A stretch of DNA of 40,598 nt from Acidobacteriota bacterium (GTDB lineage: Bacteria; Acidobacteriota; Vicinamibacteria; Vicinamibacterales; SCN-69-37), in assembly GCA_947467605.1 (NCBI GenBank), contig CANIII010000032.1, positions 1 to 40,598 of the forward strand. The letters are read 5' to 3'. Numbering within the stretch: the stretch's first letter is position 1; each line of letters opens with the position of its first letter. Positions 25,748 to 34,051 of the stretch are shown here, piece after piece. Position numbers and translations under genes: made by a program. The notes under the pieces were generated by a model. It saw only the letters and a list, made by a program, of their open reading frames with translations. It was not told the DNA's origin and made no database searches.

Positions 25748-26398
25748 TTCCCCCCGCACCGACAGACTCGCGGAGTTCGAGACCTGGCCGTCAGGCATTG
25801 TGACGGTGACCGTGTACTCGCCTTCAACGGTCAGGACGACCGACGCGTTGAACCCGTTTGATGAAAGGTTGGTGATGTCGTTCCCAGAGACCGTGGTGGC
25901 GGTCCCGGTTGGGTCGTGGAAAGTCACGATGAGGCCCTGCATGAATCGTTTCCCGTTGAACACGAGCAGCTGGGGTTGCGATTGCTTGCTCGGCTTCTCA
26001 GGCGTGATCGTATCAATGACCGGCGCGGTGGCGGTCGCTGAGGTGGCGACTGCTGGCGCTGCCGGTGCGCGCAGCTCGAAGGCAAACGACTGTGACACGC
26101 CGCCGTCAGCGTTGGTGACGACGAATTGATACGTGCCGGCGAGGGCCATCACGACAGGCACGTGAAAGGCGGCATTTTCCTGCGACGGGACCTCGATGTC
26201 CTTGTACTGCTGCGACGAACCTGTCGGGGAGGTCACCATGAGTGAGAGTCCGCGCGTGAATCCTGTGCCGATTACCGTGACCTGTTGTGCCGACGGGCCG
26301 GGCTTGAGCGTCTGCGGCGCGATGCCGGTGATGTGCGGCGTCGAGGTGATCGTCGTGAAGGTGATGGCGACTGCGGCTGCCAGTGTGGTGAGCGTCAT
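25745..26398 (-). CDS. Secreted protein with two IPT/TIG domains
   Basis: The protein has 217 residues. It begins with a short signal peptide ([16 protein letters not shown]) and contains two immunoglobulin-like IPT/TIG repeats. The first spans about 22-105 ([13 protein letters not shown] ... [11 protein letters not shown] ... [12 protein letters not shown]). The second spans about 127-214 ([13 protein letters not shown] ... [12 protein letters not shown] ... [11 protein letters not shown]). Each repeat opens with an I-x-x-I-x-P turn typical of the fold. Surface or periplasmic binding is likely; the ligand is unknown. It is first in the minus-strand series before gcdH. Confidence 0.75.
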   Translation of the reverse strand: MTLTTLAAAVAITFTTITSTPHITGIAPQTLKPGPSAQQVTVIGTGFTRGLSLMVTSPTGSSQQYKDIEVPSQENAAFHVPVVMALAGTYQFVVTNADGGVSQSFAFELRAPAAPAVATSATATAPVIDTITPEKPSKQSQPQLLVFNGKRFMQGLIVTFHDPTGTATTVSGNDITNLSSNGFNASVVLTVEGEYTVTVTMPDGQVSNSASLSVRGE

Positions 26399-26404
26399 GC
26401 CTTC

Positions 26405-26410
26405 AGGCTA
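26405..26410 (-). promoter_or_regulatory. -10-like box for the TIG-domain gene
   Basis: On the minus strand TAGCCT lies 6 bases before the ATG at 26398. It fits TAnnnT but is GC-rich, so support is weak. Confidence 0.25.
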
Positions 26411-26446
26411 GCGACCCAGGGTTGGAGGCGCTGTTCCCTTTGTTAC

Positions 26447-27004
26447 ATGATCCCAATGATGCAAATCATCTCCGTCAACATTGGCCGCCCGCGCTACGTC
26501 GAGTGGCACGGCGAAGAAGTGGCCACGTCGATCTTCAAAACACCCGTCGCTGGACTGCACCAGGTTCAGACGCTCGGCATCGTTGGCAACGAGCAGGCCG
26601 ATCTGACGGTGCATGGTGGCGTGAAAAAGGCCGTCTATGTGTACCCGTCAGAGCACTATGCCTATTGGCGGGAGCAGTTGCCCGACACGCGATTCGACTG
26701 GGGCGCGTTTGGCGAAAACCTGACGACTGAGGGGCTGACCGAGGACGTGGTCTACATCGGCGACCGCCTCCTGATCGGCACAGCCGCGTTCGTCGTCACG
26801 CAGCCGCGCATGCCCTGTTACAAGCTCGGTATTCGCTTCGACCGCCTGGATATGCCGAAGCGGTTCTTCAAGAGCGGTTTCTCCGGTCTGTATTTGGCCG
26901 TGCTCACGGAGGGCACCATCGAGGCCGGCAACCCGATCACACTTGTCCCGGGCGACCGGGCTCACGGCACGATTGCGGAGATGTTTCGAACCAAGAGCCA
27001 ATAG
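26447..27004 (+). CDS. MOSC domain protein, YiiM-like
   Basis: The protein has 185 residues. The MOSC beta-barrel core is recognised from the N-terminal IISVNIGRPR, the LTVHGGVKKAVYVYPSEHY segment and WGAFGENLTTEGL. It also has QPRMPCYKLGIRFDR, with the conserved cysteine that binds sulfur or molybdenum cofactor, and the YiiM-type C-terminus. YiiM-like proteins reduce N-hydroxylated compounds using molybdenum cofactor, so a detoxification reductase role is plausible. In-frame ATGs at 26456 and 26459 are alternative starts. The gene is divergent from the TIG-domain gene. Confidence 0.85.
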   Translation: MIPMMQIISVNIGRPRYVEWHGEEVATSIFKTPVAGLHQVQTLGIVGNEQADLTVHGGVKKAVYVYPSEHYAYWREQLPDTRFDWGAFGENLTTEGLTEDVVYIGDRLLIGTAAFVVTQPRMPCYKLGIRFDRLDMPKRFFKSGFSGLYLAVLTEGTIEAGNPITLVPGDRAHGTIAEMFRTKSQ

Positions 27005-27005
27005 T

Positions 27006-27034
27006 TGTCGATCTGGCCCGGTGTCGTTCGACGT
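27006..27034 (+). promoter_or_regulatory. Candidate ECF42-type promoter
   Basis: TGTCGA (27006-27011) is followed after 17 bases by CGACGT (27029-27034), about 22 bases before the ATG of the DGPF/YciI gene. Known ECF42 targets have a TGTCGA -35 element and a CGA-type -10 element upstream of DGPF genes. The fit suggests autogenous control of the pair. Confidence 0.6.
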
Positions 27035-27056
27035 GTAGGTAGAGGAGATAGTCCAG

Positions 27057-27479
27057 ATGCGATTCATGGTGCTGGTCAAAGCAAACAAGGACTCTGAAGC
27101 CGGTGTGTTGCCCACGGAGGAACAGTTGCTGGAGATGAACACGTTCAACGAGCAACTGATGAAGGCCGGCGTCATGCTGGCCGGCGAAGGCCTGCAGCCG
27201 AGCTCGAAGGGCGCGCGCATCGCGTTCGGACCGAACGGCAAGACGGGCGTGATCGACGGACCGTTTGCTGAAACGAAGGAGCTCCTGGGCGGCTTCTGGA
27301 TCGTGCAGATGAAGTCGAAGGCTGAGTGCATCGAGTGGTTCTCTCGCGCCCCGTTTCGAGGCGGGGAAATCGAGATTCGCCAGGTGTTTGACAGCGCCGA
27401 CTTCGAGCCGGTCATCAAGGCCGACGAGGGGCGCGCCATGCTGGCGTGGGAAGACGAAATGCGCAGGCAAGGCAAATAG
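27057..27479 (+). CDS. YciI/DGPF-domain protein
   Basis: A soluble protein of 140 residues in the DGPF branch of the YCII family. The signature DGPFAETKE starts at residue 67. The N-terminal MRFMVLVKANKDSE and the central ELLGGFWIVQMKSKAE match the dimeric alpha/beta-barrel fold. DGPF proteins are the standard partners and regulon members of ECF42 sigma factors. Their reaction is unknown. A strong AGAGGAGA ribosome-binding site precedes the ATG, and the sigma factor follows 6 bases after the stop, so the two form one transcription unit. Confidence 0.85.
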   Translation: MRFMVLVKANKDSEAGVLPTEEQLLEMNTFNEQLMKAGVMLAGEGLQPSSKGARIAFGPNGKTGVIDGPFAETKELLGGFWIVQMKSKAECIEWFSRAPFRGGEIEIRQVFDSADFEPVIKADEGRAMLAWEDEMRRQGK

Positions 27480-27485
27480 CACCTC

Positions 27486-28775
27486 GTGACCGAGTCCGCG
27501 ATTCACCGCACGATTGATGCGGTGTGGCGCATCGAGTCGGCCCGGCTCATCGCCGGCGTCGCGCGGTTGACGCGCGACGTCGGTGTCGCCGAAGACCTTG
27601 CGCAGGATGCGCTCGTCGCGGCGCTCAAGCAATGGCCTGAGTCCGGTGTGCCCGATAACCCGGGCGCGTGGCTGATGACGACTGCGAAACATCGTGCGCT
27701 CGATCTGTTTCGTCGACGCAAGATGCTCGAGCGCAAGCATCAGGAAATTGGGCGCGATCTCGAACAGCAACAGGACGCCGCTGTTCCAGAACTCGATGCC
27801 GCGCTTGACGATCATGTCGGCGACGATCTGCTGCGACTGGTCTTCACCGCCTGTCACCCGGTGCTGTCGACCGAAGCTCGCGTCGCGCTCACGCTGCGCA
27901 TGCTCGGCGGCCTCACCACTGATGAAATCGCGCGCGCGTTTCTCACGCCGGAGGCCACCATTGCCCAGCGGATCGTGCGGGCGAAACGCACGCTCGCCGA
28001 AGCGCGCGTTCCATTCGAAGTGCCGCGCGGCGAGCAGTTCGTGGCACGCCTGTCGCCGGTGCTACAGGTGATCTACCTCGTGTTCAACGAAGGCTACTCG
28101 GCCACAGCGGGTGATGACTGGGTCCGGCCGGCGCTCTGCGAAGACGCGCTCCGCCTCGGCCGCATCCTCGCCGAGCTCGTGCCGGGCGAGCCCGAAGTGC
28201 ACGGGCTCGTGTCGCTCATGGAGATTCAGTCATCGAGATTGCGCGCCCGGCTCGGGCCGACCGGAGAACCCGTCCTGCTCTTCGAGCAGAATCGCGCGCA
28301 ATGGGACCACCTGATGATTCGTCGAGGCCTCACGGCGCTGGCGCGCGCGGAATCGTTCGGCGGATCGCTCGGACCGTACGCGCTGCAGGCCGCCATTGCC
28401 GCGTGTCACGCTCGTGCGCGAACCGCCGAAGAGACCGACTGGAAGCGCATCGCCGCGCTCTACGACGGCCTCGCGGCCCTGACGCCGTCGCCGGTCATCG
28501 AACTCAATCGTGCCGTGGCGACCGGCATGGCGTTCGGTCCTGCGGAGGGCCTCGCACTGGTCGATCAACTGGTGGATGAGCCGGCACTCAAGCATTACCA
28601 CCTACTGCCGACCGTGCGCGGCGACCTGCTGTTCAAGCTGAGTCGGTTCGACGAAGCGCGTGCAGAGTTTCTTCGAGCGGCAGCGATGACGAGGAACGTG
28701 CGCGAGAAGACCCTGTTGCTCGATCGCGCGGCCACGTGCGGACAGTCGGCCGTCACGCCAGATCTTGACGTATAG
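27486..28775 (+). CDS. ECF42-type RNA polymerase sigma factor
   Basis: The protein has 429 residues, much longer than a simple ECF sigma factor. The sigma-2 region spans about 10-85 (AEDLAQDALVAALKQWP, TTAKHRALDLFRRRK) and the sigma-4 region about 115-180 (GGLTTDEIARAFLTPEATIAQRI). A long C-terminal extension (DUF6596 and TPR-like helices, about 190-425) follows, containing YLVFNEGYSATAG. That extension is the hallmark of ECF42 and is needed for activity in studied members. No anti-sigma factor is adjacent. It should direct transcription of its own DGPF operon and other DGPF genes. GTG start. Confidence 0.9.
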   Translation: MTESAIHRTIDAVWRIESARLIAGVARLTRDVGVAEDLAQDALVAALKQWPESGVPDNPGAWLMTTAKHRALDLFRRRKMLERKHQEIGRDLEQQQDAAVPELDAALDDHVGDDLLRLVFTACHPVLSTEARVALTLRMLGGLTTDEIARAFLTPEATIAQRIVRAKRTLAEARVPFEVPRGEQFVARLSPVLQVIYLVFNEGYSATAGDDWVRPALCEDALRLGRILAELVPGEPEVHGLVSLMEIQSSRLRARLGPTGEPVLLFEQNRAQWDHLMIRRGLTALARAESFGGSLGPYALQAAIAACHARARTAEETDWKRIAALYDGLAALTPSPVIELNRAVATGMAFGPAEGLALVDQLVDEPALKHYHLLPTVRGDLLFKLSRFDEARAEFLRAAAMTRNVREKTLLLDRAATCGQSAVTPDLDV

Positions 28776-28776
28776 T
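28771..28776 (+). promoter_or_regulatory. -10-like box overlapping the sigma-factor stop
   Basis: TATAGT contains the TAG stop (28773-28775) of the ECF42 gene and lies 18 bases before the ATG at 28795, giving a leader of about 10 bases. Confidence 0.4.
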
Positions 28777-28794
28777 CGGGCCGAGGTCACATCT

Positions 28795-29550
28795 ATGCGT
28801 TTCGCATCCATTTCCGCTGCTGCTGTTGCTGTTGTTCTCTGTGTTTCTCCGATGCTCCGCGCCCAGGGTCAGGGCCGCATGGGTGCGCCTGCCGCGCCCG
28901 CCGCGCCGCAAACACCCGCACCCGCTGAGGGGGCCATCGCCGTCAAGAACGGCGGTATTTCCGTCCCCGGCTGGATGGGAAAGATCGACGCCAGCGAAGA
29001 GAAGGCCGGCCAGGTGTTGAACAACTCCAAGCTCGCGCCCGCCGGTAAAGATCTGCACGTCACGACGGGCCCCGCCGTGAACTACTGGAACCCGGCGAAC
29101 AAAGCCACGGGTGATTACACCGTGAAAGCCACGTTCACCGAAGCCAACTACATGGGCCTCAACGATCACCCGCATCCGTATGGCGTCTTCATCGGCGGCA
29201 GCGATCTGAGCGGCGCGGATCAGAGCATGCTCTATTGCGCGGCGTACGGCGACGGCACGTTTATCGTGCGTGGCTTCGGTCCCGCAGCGTTTCAGATGGG
29301 TGGTCGACGACCGACGGCGAACGACGCGATTCACAAAGCCAGCGGGAAGGGTGCCTCAGTGATGCAGGAGATCGCATTGTCAGTCAAAGGCGACAGCGTC
29401 TCGTGCACGATCAACGGTGCCGTCGTCGCGACCTACCCGAAGGCCGAGATCGTTGGTGCTGGCAAGCTGAAGTCGACTGATGGCATCTACGGCATTCGCT
29501 TCGCGCACAACACCGACGCGATCGTGGCCGGCTTCGGCGTTTCAAAGTAG
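28795..29550 (+). CDS. Secreted protein, LamG/DUF1080-like fold
   Basis: A 251-residue exported protein with a signal peptide (about 1-24, VAVVLCVSPMLRAQ), a long Ala/Pro linker (residues 30-50) and a beta-sandwich domain from about 60 to the end. The pattern resembles the concanavalin-like domains of DUF1080/3-keto-disaccharide hydrolase relatives: DYTVKATFTEANYM, YGVFIGGSDLSG, VKGDSVSCTING, and GIYGIRFAHNTDAIVAGF. No catalytic residues can be assigned. It is directly followed by a secreted amidohydrolase that begins at the base after its stop. Confidence 0.65.
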   Translation: MRFASISAAAVAVVLCVSPMLRAQGQGRMGAPAAPAAPQTPAPAEGAIAVKNGGISVPGWMGKIDASEEKAGQVLNNSKLAPAGKDLHVTTGPAVNYWNPANKATGDYTVKATFTEANYMGLNDHPHPYGVFIGGSDLSGADQSMLYCAAYGDGTFIVRGFGPAAFQMGGRRPTANDAIHKASGKGASVMQEIALSVKGDSVSCTINGAVVATYPKAEIVGAGKLKSTDGIYGIRFAHNTDAIVAGFGVSK

Positions 29551-30822
29551 TTGAAGCGCGCACTACTTTTCTCGCTGCTGGTCGCATCGGTGCCTCTGCT
29601 CGCGCAGAGGCCCACGCGGCCGGCAGTGACGATCCTCATTCACAACATCACACTCATTGACGGCAACGGCGGCACGCCGAGGCCCCGTGCGGACGTCCTT
29701 GTTCGCGACGGCAAGATCGCGGCACTCGCGGCGCCAACTGACAGCACGCCCACAACAACGATCGACGGCACCGGGCTGTTCCTGCTGCCGGGTCTCACCG
29801 ACGCGCACGTGCATTTGTCGGGCAATACGTTCCCAGACAACGCCGCGACACTGAAGAAAGTCCTGCAGGGTGGCGTCACGGCGGTGTTCGACGTCGCCGG
29901 TGACACGCGCCTGACGAGCGATCTCGCGCGCGCGGCACTGTCAGGCGAAATCGAATCGCCGACGATCTACTACTCCGCACTGTTTGCCGGCCCGGCCTTC
30001 ATGACCGATCCACGCATCGCCGCATCGTCAATCGGCTATGTGCCTGGTGAGGCGCCGTGGACGCGCGCGATAGACGCGAGCACCGACATCGTGCGCGCGG
30101 TTGCAGAAGCGAGAGGCACGGGTGCGAATGCGATCAAGCTCTACGCCGCGCTCGATGGTGCCACCGTGAAGCGCATCGGCGATGAAGCGAAGCGTCAGAA
30201 CATCCGCCTGATTGCCCATGCGGTGACATTTCCCGCGAAGCCCAGCGAGTTAATCGCAGCGGGTGTGAAGTACCTCGCGCACGCGGCATACATGGTGTGG
30301 GAAGGCATGCCACCCAGCACAGACTTTACAAAGCGCGCGCAAGGCGACTTCGCCGGCGTGCCCGCTGATGGCGCAGTGATGACGCGTGTGTTGCAGCTGA
30401 TGAAAGACAACGACGTAGCGCTCAATCCGACGCTGTGGATTCTGGCGGAGGGCCCCGGCAAGAGTGATCCGAGTGGGCTGCGCACGGCCTGGCAGAATCT
30501 CCTCACGCGTCGGGCGCAGGCCTTCGGCGTGACGATTGCGGCCGGCGTGGACTCGCTCACGACCAGCGCCGACCCGCTGCCGATGATTCACAAGGAAATG
30601 GAACTCGAAGTCACCGGTGCCGGCCTGACGCCGTTGCAGGCCATCACGTCAGCAACAAGGGGCGCCGCGCACGCCATCGGCGTCGATGCCACACGCGGCA
30701 CGGTGGCCGTTGGAAAAATCGCGGACCTGCTCATCGTCGGCGCAGATCCCTCTGCCAACATCCGCAACACCCGCGATATTCGCTATGTCATCAAGGACGG
30801 GAAAGTGGTCTTCACCAAATGA
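29551..30822 (+). CDS. Exported amidohydrolase, imidazolonepropionase-like
   Basis: The protein has 423 residues and a signal peptide (about 1-18, ALLFSLLVASVPLLAQ). It is a complete amidohydrolase barrel with the metal pair TDAHVHLSG, the likely carboxylated lysine in ANAIKLYAALDG, histidines in RLIAHAVTF and YLAHAAYMVW, and the late aspartate in IAAGVDSLTT. The closing sandwich (GTVAVGKIADLLIVGADP) is present. Relatives include prolidase-like and imidazolonepropionase-like enzymes. The substrate is not clear. The start is TTG at 29551, immediately after the preceding stop, chosen because it gives the signal peptide. Confidence 0.8.
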   Translation: MKRALLFSLLVASVPLLAQRPTRPAVTILIHNITLIDGNGGTPRPRADVLVRDGKIAALAAPTDSTPTTTIDGTGLFLLPGLTDAHVHLSGNTFPDNAATLKKVLQGGVTAVFDVAGDTRLTSDLARAALSGEIESPTIYYSALFAGPAFMTDPRIAASSIGYVPGEAPWTRAIDASTDIVRAVAEARGTGANAIKLYAALDGATVKRIGDEAKRQNIRLIAHAVTFPAKPSELIAAGVKYLAHAAYMVWEGMPPSTDFTKRAQGDFAGVPADGAVMTRVLQLMKDNDVALNPTLWILAEGPGKSDPSGLRTAWQNLLTRRAQAFGVTIAAGVDSLTTSADPLPMIHKEMELEVTGAGLTPLQAITSATRGAAHAIGVDATRGTVAVGKIADLLIVGADPSANIRNTRDIRYVIKDGKVVFTK

Positions 30823-31038
30823 TCGTCACCCGTCGTCACGCCATCACCACTGCGAAGGTTGGTTCGTCAGGTTCGTGAGGTTCGTGCGTCGACAACGCGA
30901 ATACTAGCGTTCCAGCGCAGAACGGGTAAGCAAACTTCTGACGACGACGCACCGTTACCGTCCGGCCGTCTGATAGAGGCCCGCTCGTGTTACCCTCCCC
31001 TCGGGAAACCGAACCAACACTATGGAATTGACTGCCCC
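30823..31038. other. Non-coding segment with short direct repeats at the island edge
   Basis: No credible gene is seen in these 216 bases. Near 30860-30885 the unit ggttcgt recurs four times at 8-9 base spacing. This marks the left end of the decayed restriction/toxin region. No tRNA-like structure or integrase site was seen. Confidence 0.4.
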
Positions 31039-32046
31039 ATGCGCTGGATAGCTCCTTCCGAAAAAGACACCGACAACGCCGCGTTTGAGAAGCGTCTCTG
31101 GGACGCGGCGGATCAATTCCGCGCGAACTCCGGGCTGAAGGCGCAGGAATACTCCGGCCCGATTCTCGGCATCATCTTCCTGCGTTTCGCCGAAGCGCGG
31201 TTCGCGCACCAACGCGCCACGCTCGAAAAGGCTTCCGCTTCTTCTCGACGTGCCAGTCGGATTGACGACCCGCAGGCGTATCTGAAAGACGGCGTCCTGT
31301 TTCTCACGCCGAACGCGCGCTACGACTTTCTCTTGAGCCTGCCCGAGAGCCAGAACATCGGCGCCAAGGTCAACGAGGCGATGCGGGACATCGAGAAGCA
31401 CAACCCGCAGCTCGCCGGCGTGTTGCCGAAGACCTACAACCTCTTCACGAGCACGCTCCTCAAGGAACTGCTCAAGAAGGTCTCCGAGATCCCGGTCACG
31501 CTCGACTACGACGCGTTCGGGCGCATCTACGAGTATTTCCTCGGCGAATTCGCGATGACCGAAGGGCAGGGCGGCGGCGAGTTCTACACGCCCTCCGCCA
31601 TCGTCCGGCTCCTCACGGAAGTGATCGAGCCGTATTACGGCAAGATCCTCGACCCCGCCTGCGGATCGGGTGGGATGTTCGTGTCATCGGCCAGTTTTGT
31701 CACCCGCCACAAAAAGAATCCGTCGTCGGAGCTCTCGATCTTCGGCGTCGAGAAGACGGACGAGACGGGGCGTCTCTGCCGGATGAACCTTGCGGTGCAT
31801 GGGCTCGAGGGCGAGATCCGTCACGGCGGCCAGGTGAACAGCTACTACGACGACCCGCACAAGGCCGTCGGCGCGTGCGACTTCGTCATGGCCAATCCGC
31901 CGTTCAACGTGAATGCGGTGGACAAGGAGCGGTTGAAGGATCAGGTCGGCCCCGGCCGGCGCTTTCCGTTCGGCGTGCCGAACACCGACAACGCCATCGG
32001 GCCACGCATCTTGGCAGAGGCGCAGGATGTCCTTCGAGCCGCCTGA
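31039..32046 (+). pseudogene. hsdM: Truncated type I restriction-modification methyltransferase subunit (HsdM)
   Basis: Only 335 residues remain, against about 490-500 in intact HsdM. The N-terminal helical domain (FEKRLWDAADQFRANSGL) and the methyltransferase core are present: motif I DPACGSGGMF (205-214), EFYTPSAIVRLLTEV, and the catalytic NPPF (286-289). Homology stops at about residue 318 (FGVPNTDN), just where the next HsdM block should begin. The last 17 residues do not fit the family. The C-terminal third and the whole specificity subunit gene hsdS are absent. The fragment could still bind S-adenosylmethionine but is unlikely to give a working type I complex. Confidence 0.85.
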
Positions 32047-32054
32047 CTTCCAGT

Positions 32055-32147
32055 CGGCGACTCGCTGAAGTCGAAGCCGGCACGGCGAAGACCATTCCGT
32101 GGAAACAGGTCCATCAAAGGGCCCTCGATCGACTCAAAGAACGATGA
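32055..32147 (+). pseudogene. Remnant of an addiction-module antitoxin (C-terminal part)
   Basis: The 30-residue open stretch RRLAEVEAGTAKTIPWKQV and onward to DRLKER resembles the C-terminus of putative addiction-module component antitoxins (TIGR02574-like), which end in a helix after a P-W motif. No start codon or N-terminal helix is in frame. The sequence just before it belongs to the tail of the broken hsdM. The partner toxin is not seen. Confidence 0.4.
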
Positions 32148-32164
32148 ATGAGCGAGACGCCAAC

Positions 32165-32374
32165 ATGAAGCAATTCACCGCCGTGATCGAACGCGACGCC
32201 CGCACCGGACTGTACGTCGGCTGGGTGCCCGGCTTTGCCGGGGCCCACAGCCAGGGCGACACGCTCGACGAGCTCCACGCCCACCTCCAGGAGGTCGTCA
32301 GGATGTTGCTCGAAGAAGGCGATTTTCAACTGGAGAGCGTGTTCATCGGTACCCAGACCGTCGAAGTGGCGTAG
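32165..32374 (+). CDS. HicB-like antitoxin domain protein
   Basis: A 69-residue protein with the HicB partial RNase H-like fold: KQFTAVIERDARTGLYVGWV, the PGFAGAHSQGDTLDELHAHL core and the EVVRMLLEEG helix. No C-terminal DNA-binding extension is present and no HicA toxin gene flanks it, so this is either an orphan or a remnant of a former HicAB pair. An in-frame ATG at 32144 is an alternative start. It sits between the hsdM fragment and the ParE module. Confidence 0.75.
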   Translation: MKQFTAVIERDARTGLYVGWVPGFAGAHSQGDTLDELHAHLQEVVRMLLEEGDFQLESVFIGTQTVEVA

Positions 32375-32391
32375 ACGTCGCGATTCGGCGC

Positions 32392-32397
32392 TACAAT
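32392..32397 (+). promoter_or_regulatory. -10-like box for the antitoxin-parE-hsdR unit
   Basis: TACAAT lies 6 bases before the ATG at 32404. The spacing again suggests a leaderless transcript. Confidence 0.4.
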
Positions 32398-32403
32398 CGG
32401 CCC

Positions 32404-32625
32404 ATGGTCATGACCTCCGGCTTGGTCGTTGAAGGCAAGATCGTCGTTGATGGCGACCCACTTCCCGATGGGACACGAGTCACCGTGCTGACTCGCGAGG
32501 CCGACGAGACCTTTGTGCTTGACGCCGCCACAGAGCGCGAACTTCTCGAATCCATCGAAGAAGCAGAGCGCGGCGAGACGGTCCCAGCCGCCGAAGTGCT
32601 GAACAGGCTTCGGACTCGTGAGTGA
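32404..32625 (+). CDS. Antitoxin of a ParE-type toxin-antitoxin pair
   Basis: A 73-residue acidic protein with a beta-rich N-terminal half (GLVVEGKIVVDGDPLPDG, suggestive of an AbrB/SpoVT-like hairpin) and a helical acidic C-terminal half (ERELLESIEEAERGETV). The C-terminal helix is the usual toxin-binding part. It overlaps the start of the ParE gene by 4 bases (GTGA), the normal antitoxin-first order. The exact antitoxin family is not certain, but the pairing makes the role secure. Confidence 0.75.
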   Translation: MVMTSGLVVEGKIVVDGDPLPDGTRVTVLTREADETFVLDAATERELLESIEEAERGETVPAAEVLNRLRTRE

Positions 32626-32936
32626 CCGCGCCGCTTCCCGTTGAATTCACGCGGCGGGCCACGGCCCAGACCGAAGCGGCCAACACTTGGTGGCGGCTGA
32701 ACCGACCCCACGCTCCCGGCGCCCTTCTTGACGAAGTCGAACGGGCGATCCAGCTGATTGGGTTGCAACCTGAAATCGGAGCAACCGCACGGAACATCCC
32801 GTTGAGAGGCGTCCGGCGCGTCTTGCTCAGTCGGGTCCGCTATCACTTGTACTACCGCGTCGTTGAAAGCCCCGCCCGGTCCGTGGAAGTTCTGGCGCTG
32901 TGGCATACAAGCCGGGGCGGTAACCCGCCGGCATGA
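32622..32936 (+). CDS. RelE/ParE family toxin
   Basis: The 104-residue protein has the ParE fold pattern: an N-terminal strand (LPVEFTRRATAQTEAANTWW), a helical hairpin (APGALLDEVERAIQLIGLQP), and the C-terminal strands ending in RRVLLSRVRYHLYYRV and VEVLALWHTSRGG. Toxins of this type act on DNA gyrase or ribosome-bound mRNA. It seems intact. Its stop overlaps the start of the hsdR fragment by 4 bases (ATGA), so the toxin pair and hsdR share a transcript. Confidence 0.85.
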   Translation: MTAPLPVEFTRRATAQTEAANTWWRLNRPHAPGALLDEVERAIQLIGLQPEIGATARNIPLRGVRRVLLSRVRYHLYYRVVESPARSVEVLALWHTSRGGNPPA

Positions 32937-34051
32937 CTCCCCACCCCTACACCGAGGACCAACTCGTCGAACAGCCCGCGATCACACTGTTCGCGGAGCT
33001 TGGGTGGCAGACGGTCTCGGTCATGGAAGAGGAGTTCGGGCCGCAAGGCACACTGCAGCGGGACGGGAAGGCCGATGTCGTTCTGCTGTCGCGCCTCACC
33101 GCGAAGCTGAACGAGCTCAACCACGGCCTTCCGCAAGATGCCATCGACCACGCGATCAACGAGCTGACGCGCGATCGGTCATCGATGAGCGTTGAGGCCG
33201 CGAACAGGGAGATCTACCAGCTCCTGAAAGACGGCGTCGGCGTGTCGGTGCCGGACCGCGAGAACGGTGGCCAGAAGCCCGAGCGCGTGCGCGTGATCGA
33301 TTGGGACACGCCCGAACACAACGACTTCCTGCTCGTCAGCCAGATGAGCATCCAGGGCGACCTCTACAACTGCCGGCCAGACCTGATCGGTTTCGTCAAC
33401 GGCCTCCCGCTGATCGTCATCGAACTGAAAAAGCCCGGCGTGGCCGCGCGCACGGCGTTCGACGAGAACCTGACCCACTACAAGAGCGCGATCCCGGCGC
33501 TGTTCTGGTACAACGCGCTGCTGATCGCGTCGAACGGCACCGACAGCCGCGTCGGCTCAGTCACCGCAGACTGGGAACGGTTCTTCGAGTGGAAGCGCAT
33601 CGAAGACGAGAACGAACCCCGACGCGTGTCGCTCGAAGTGATGCTCCGCGGCACTTGCGACAAACACCGGCTGATCGACCTCGTCGAGAACTTCACGCTG
33701 TTCTCCGAACACAAGTCCGGCGTGGTGAAGATCCTCGGCCAGAACCACCAGTTCCTCGGCGTGAACAACGCGATCGCGTCGATGCTCAACGCTCGCAAGC
33801 TCGGCCACGGCCGCGCCGGCGTGTTCTGGCAAACCCAGGGCAGCGGCAAGAGCTTCTCCATGGTGTTTTTCGCACAAAAGGTCCTGCGGAAGATCACCGG
33901 GAATTGGAGCTTTGTTGTCGTCACAGACCGCGTGGAGCTCGACGATCAGATCGCGGGCACCTTCAAGCGAACCGGCGCCGTCTCGCAGGCCGAAGGCGAC
34001 GATTGCCACGCCTCGAGCGGCGCGCACCCGGCGCGCACGACGACACGGTGA
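32933..34051 (+). pseudogene. hsdR: Truncated type I restriction endonuclease subunit (HsdR)
   Basis: Only the first 372 of roughly 1000 residues are encoded. The N-terminal nuclease domain is intact, with the PD-ExK residues D150, E164 and K166 (NCRPDLIGFVNGLPLIVIEL). The start of the helicase motor follows: Walker A TQGSGKS (301-307) and VVVTDRVELDDQIAGTF. Homology ends at ASSGAH (about residue 365), after which the frame reads unrelated PARTTTR and stops. The helicase motifs II-VI and the C-terminal assembly domain are missing, so cleavage by a normal type I complex is not expected. It is translationally coupled to parE. Confidence 0.85.

Noticed and set aside
26648..27857. Two long minus-strand open frames opposite the MOSC, DGPF and ECF42 genes
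   Set aside because: They are antisense to three recognised protein families and have no motif of their own.
30858..30890. CRISPR-like repeats
   Set aside because: Units are only 7 bases long with 1-2 base spacers and no cas gene is present.
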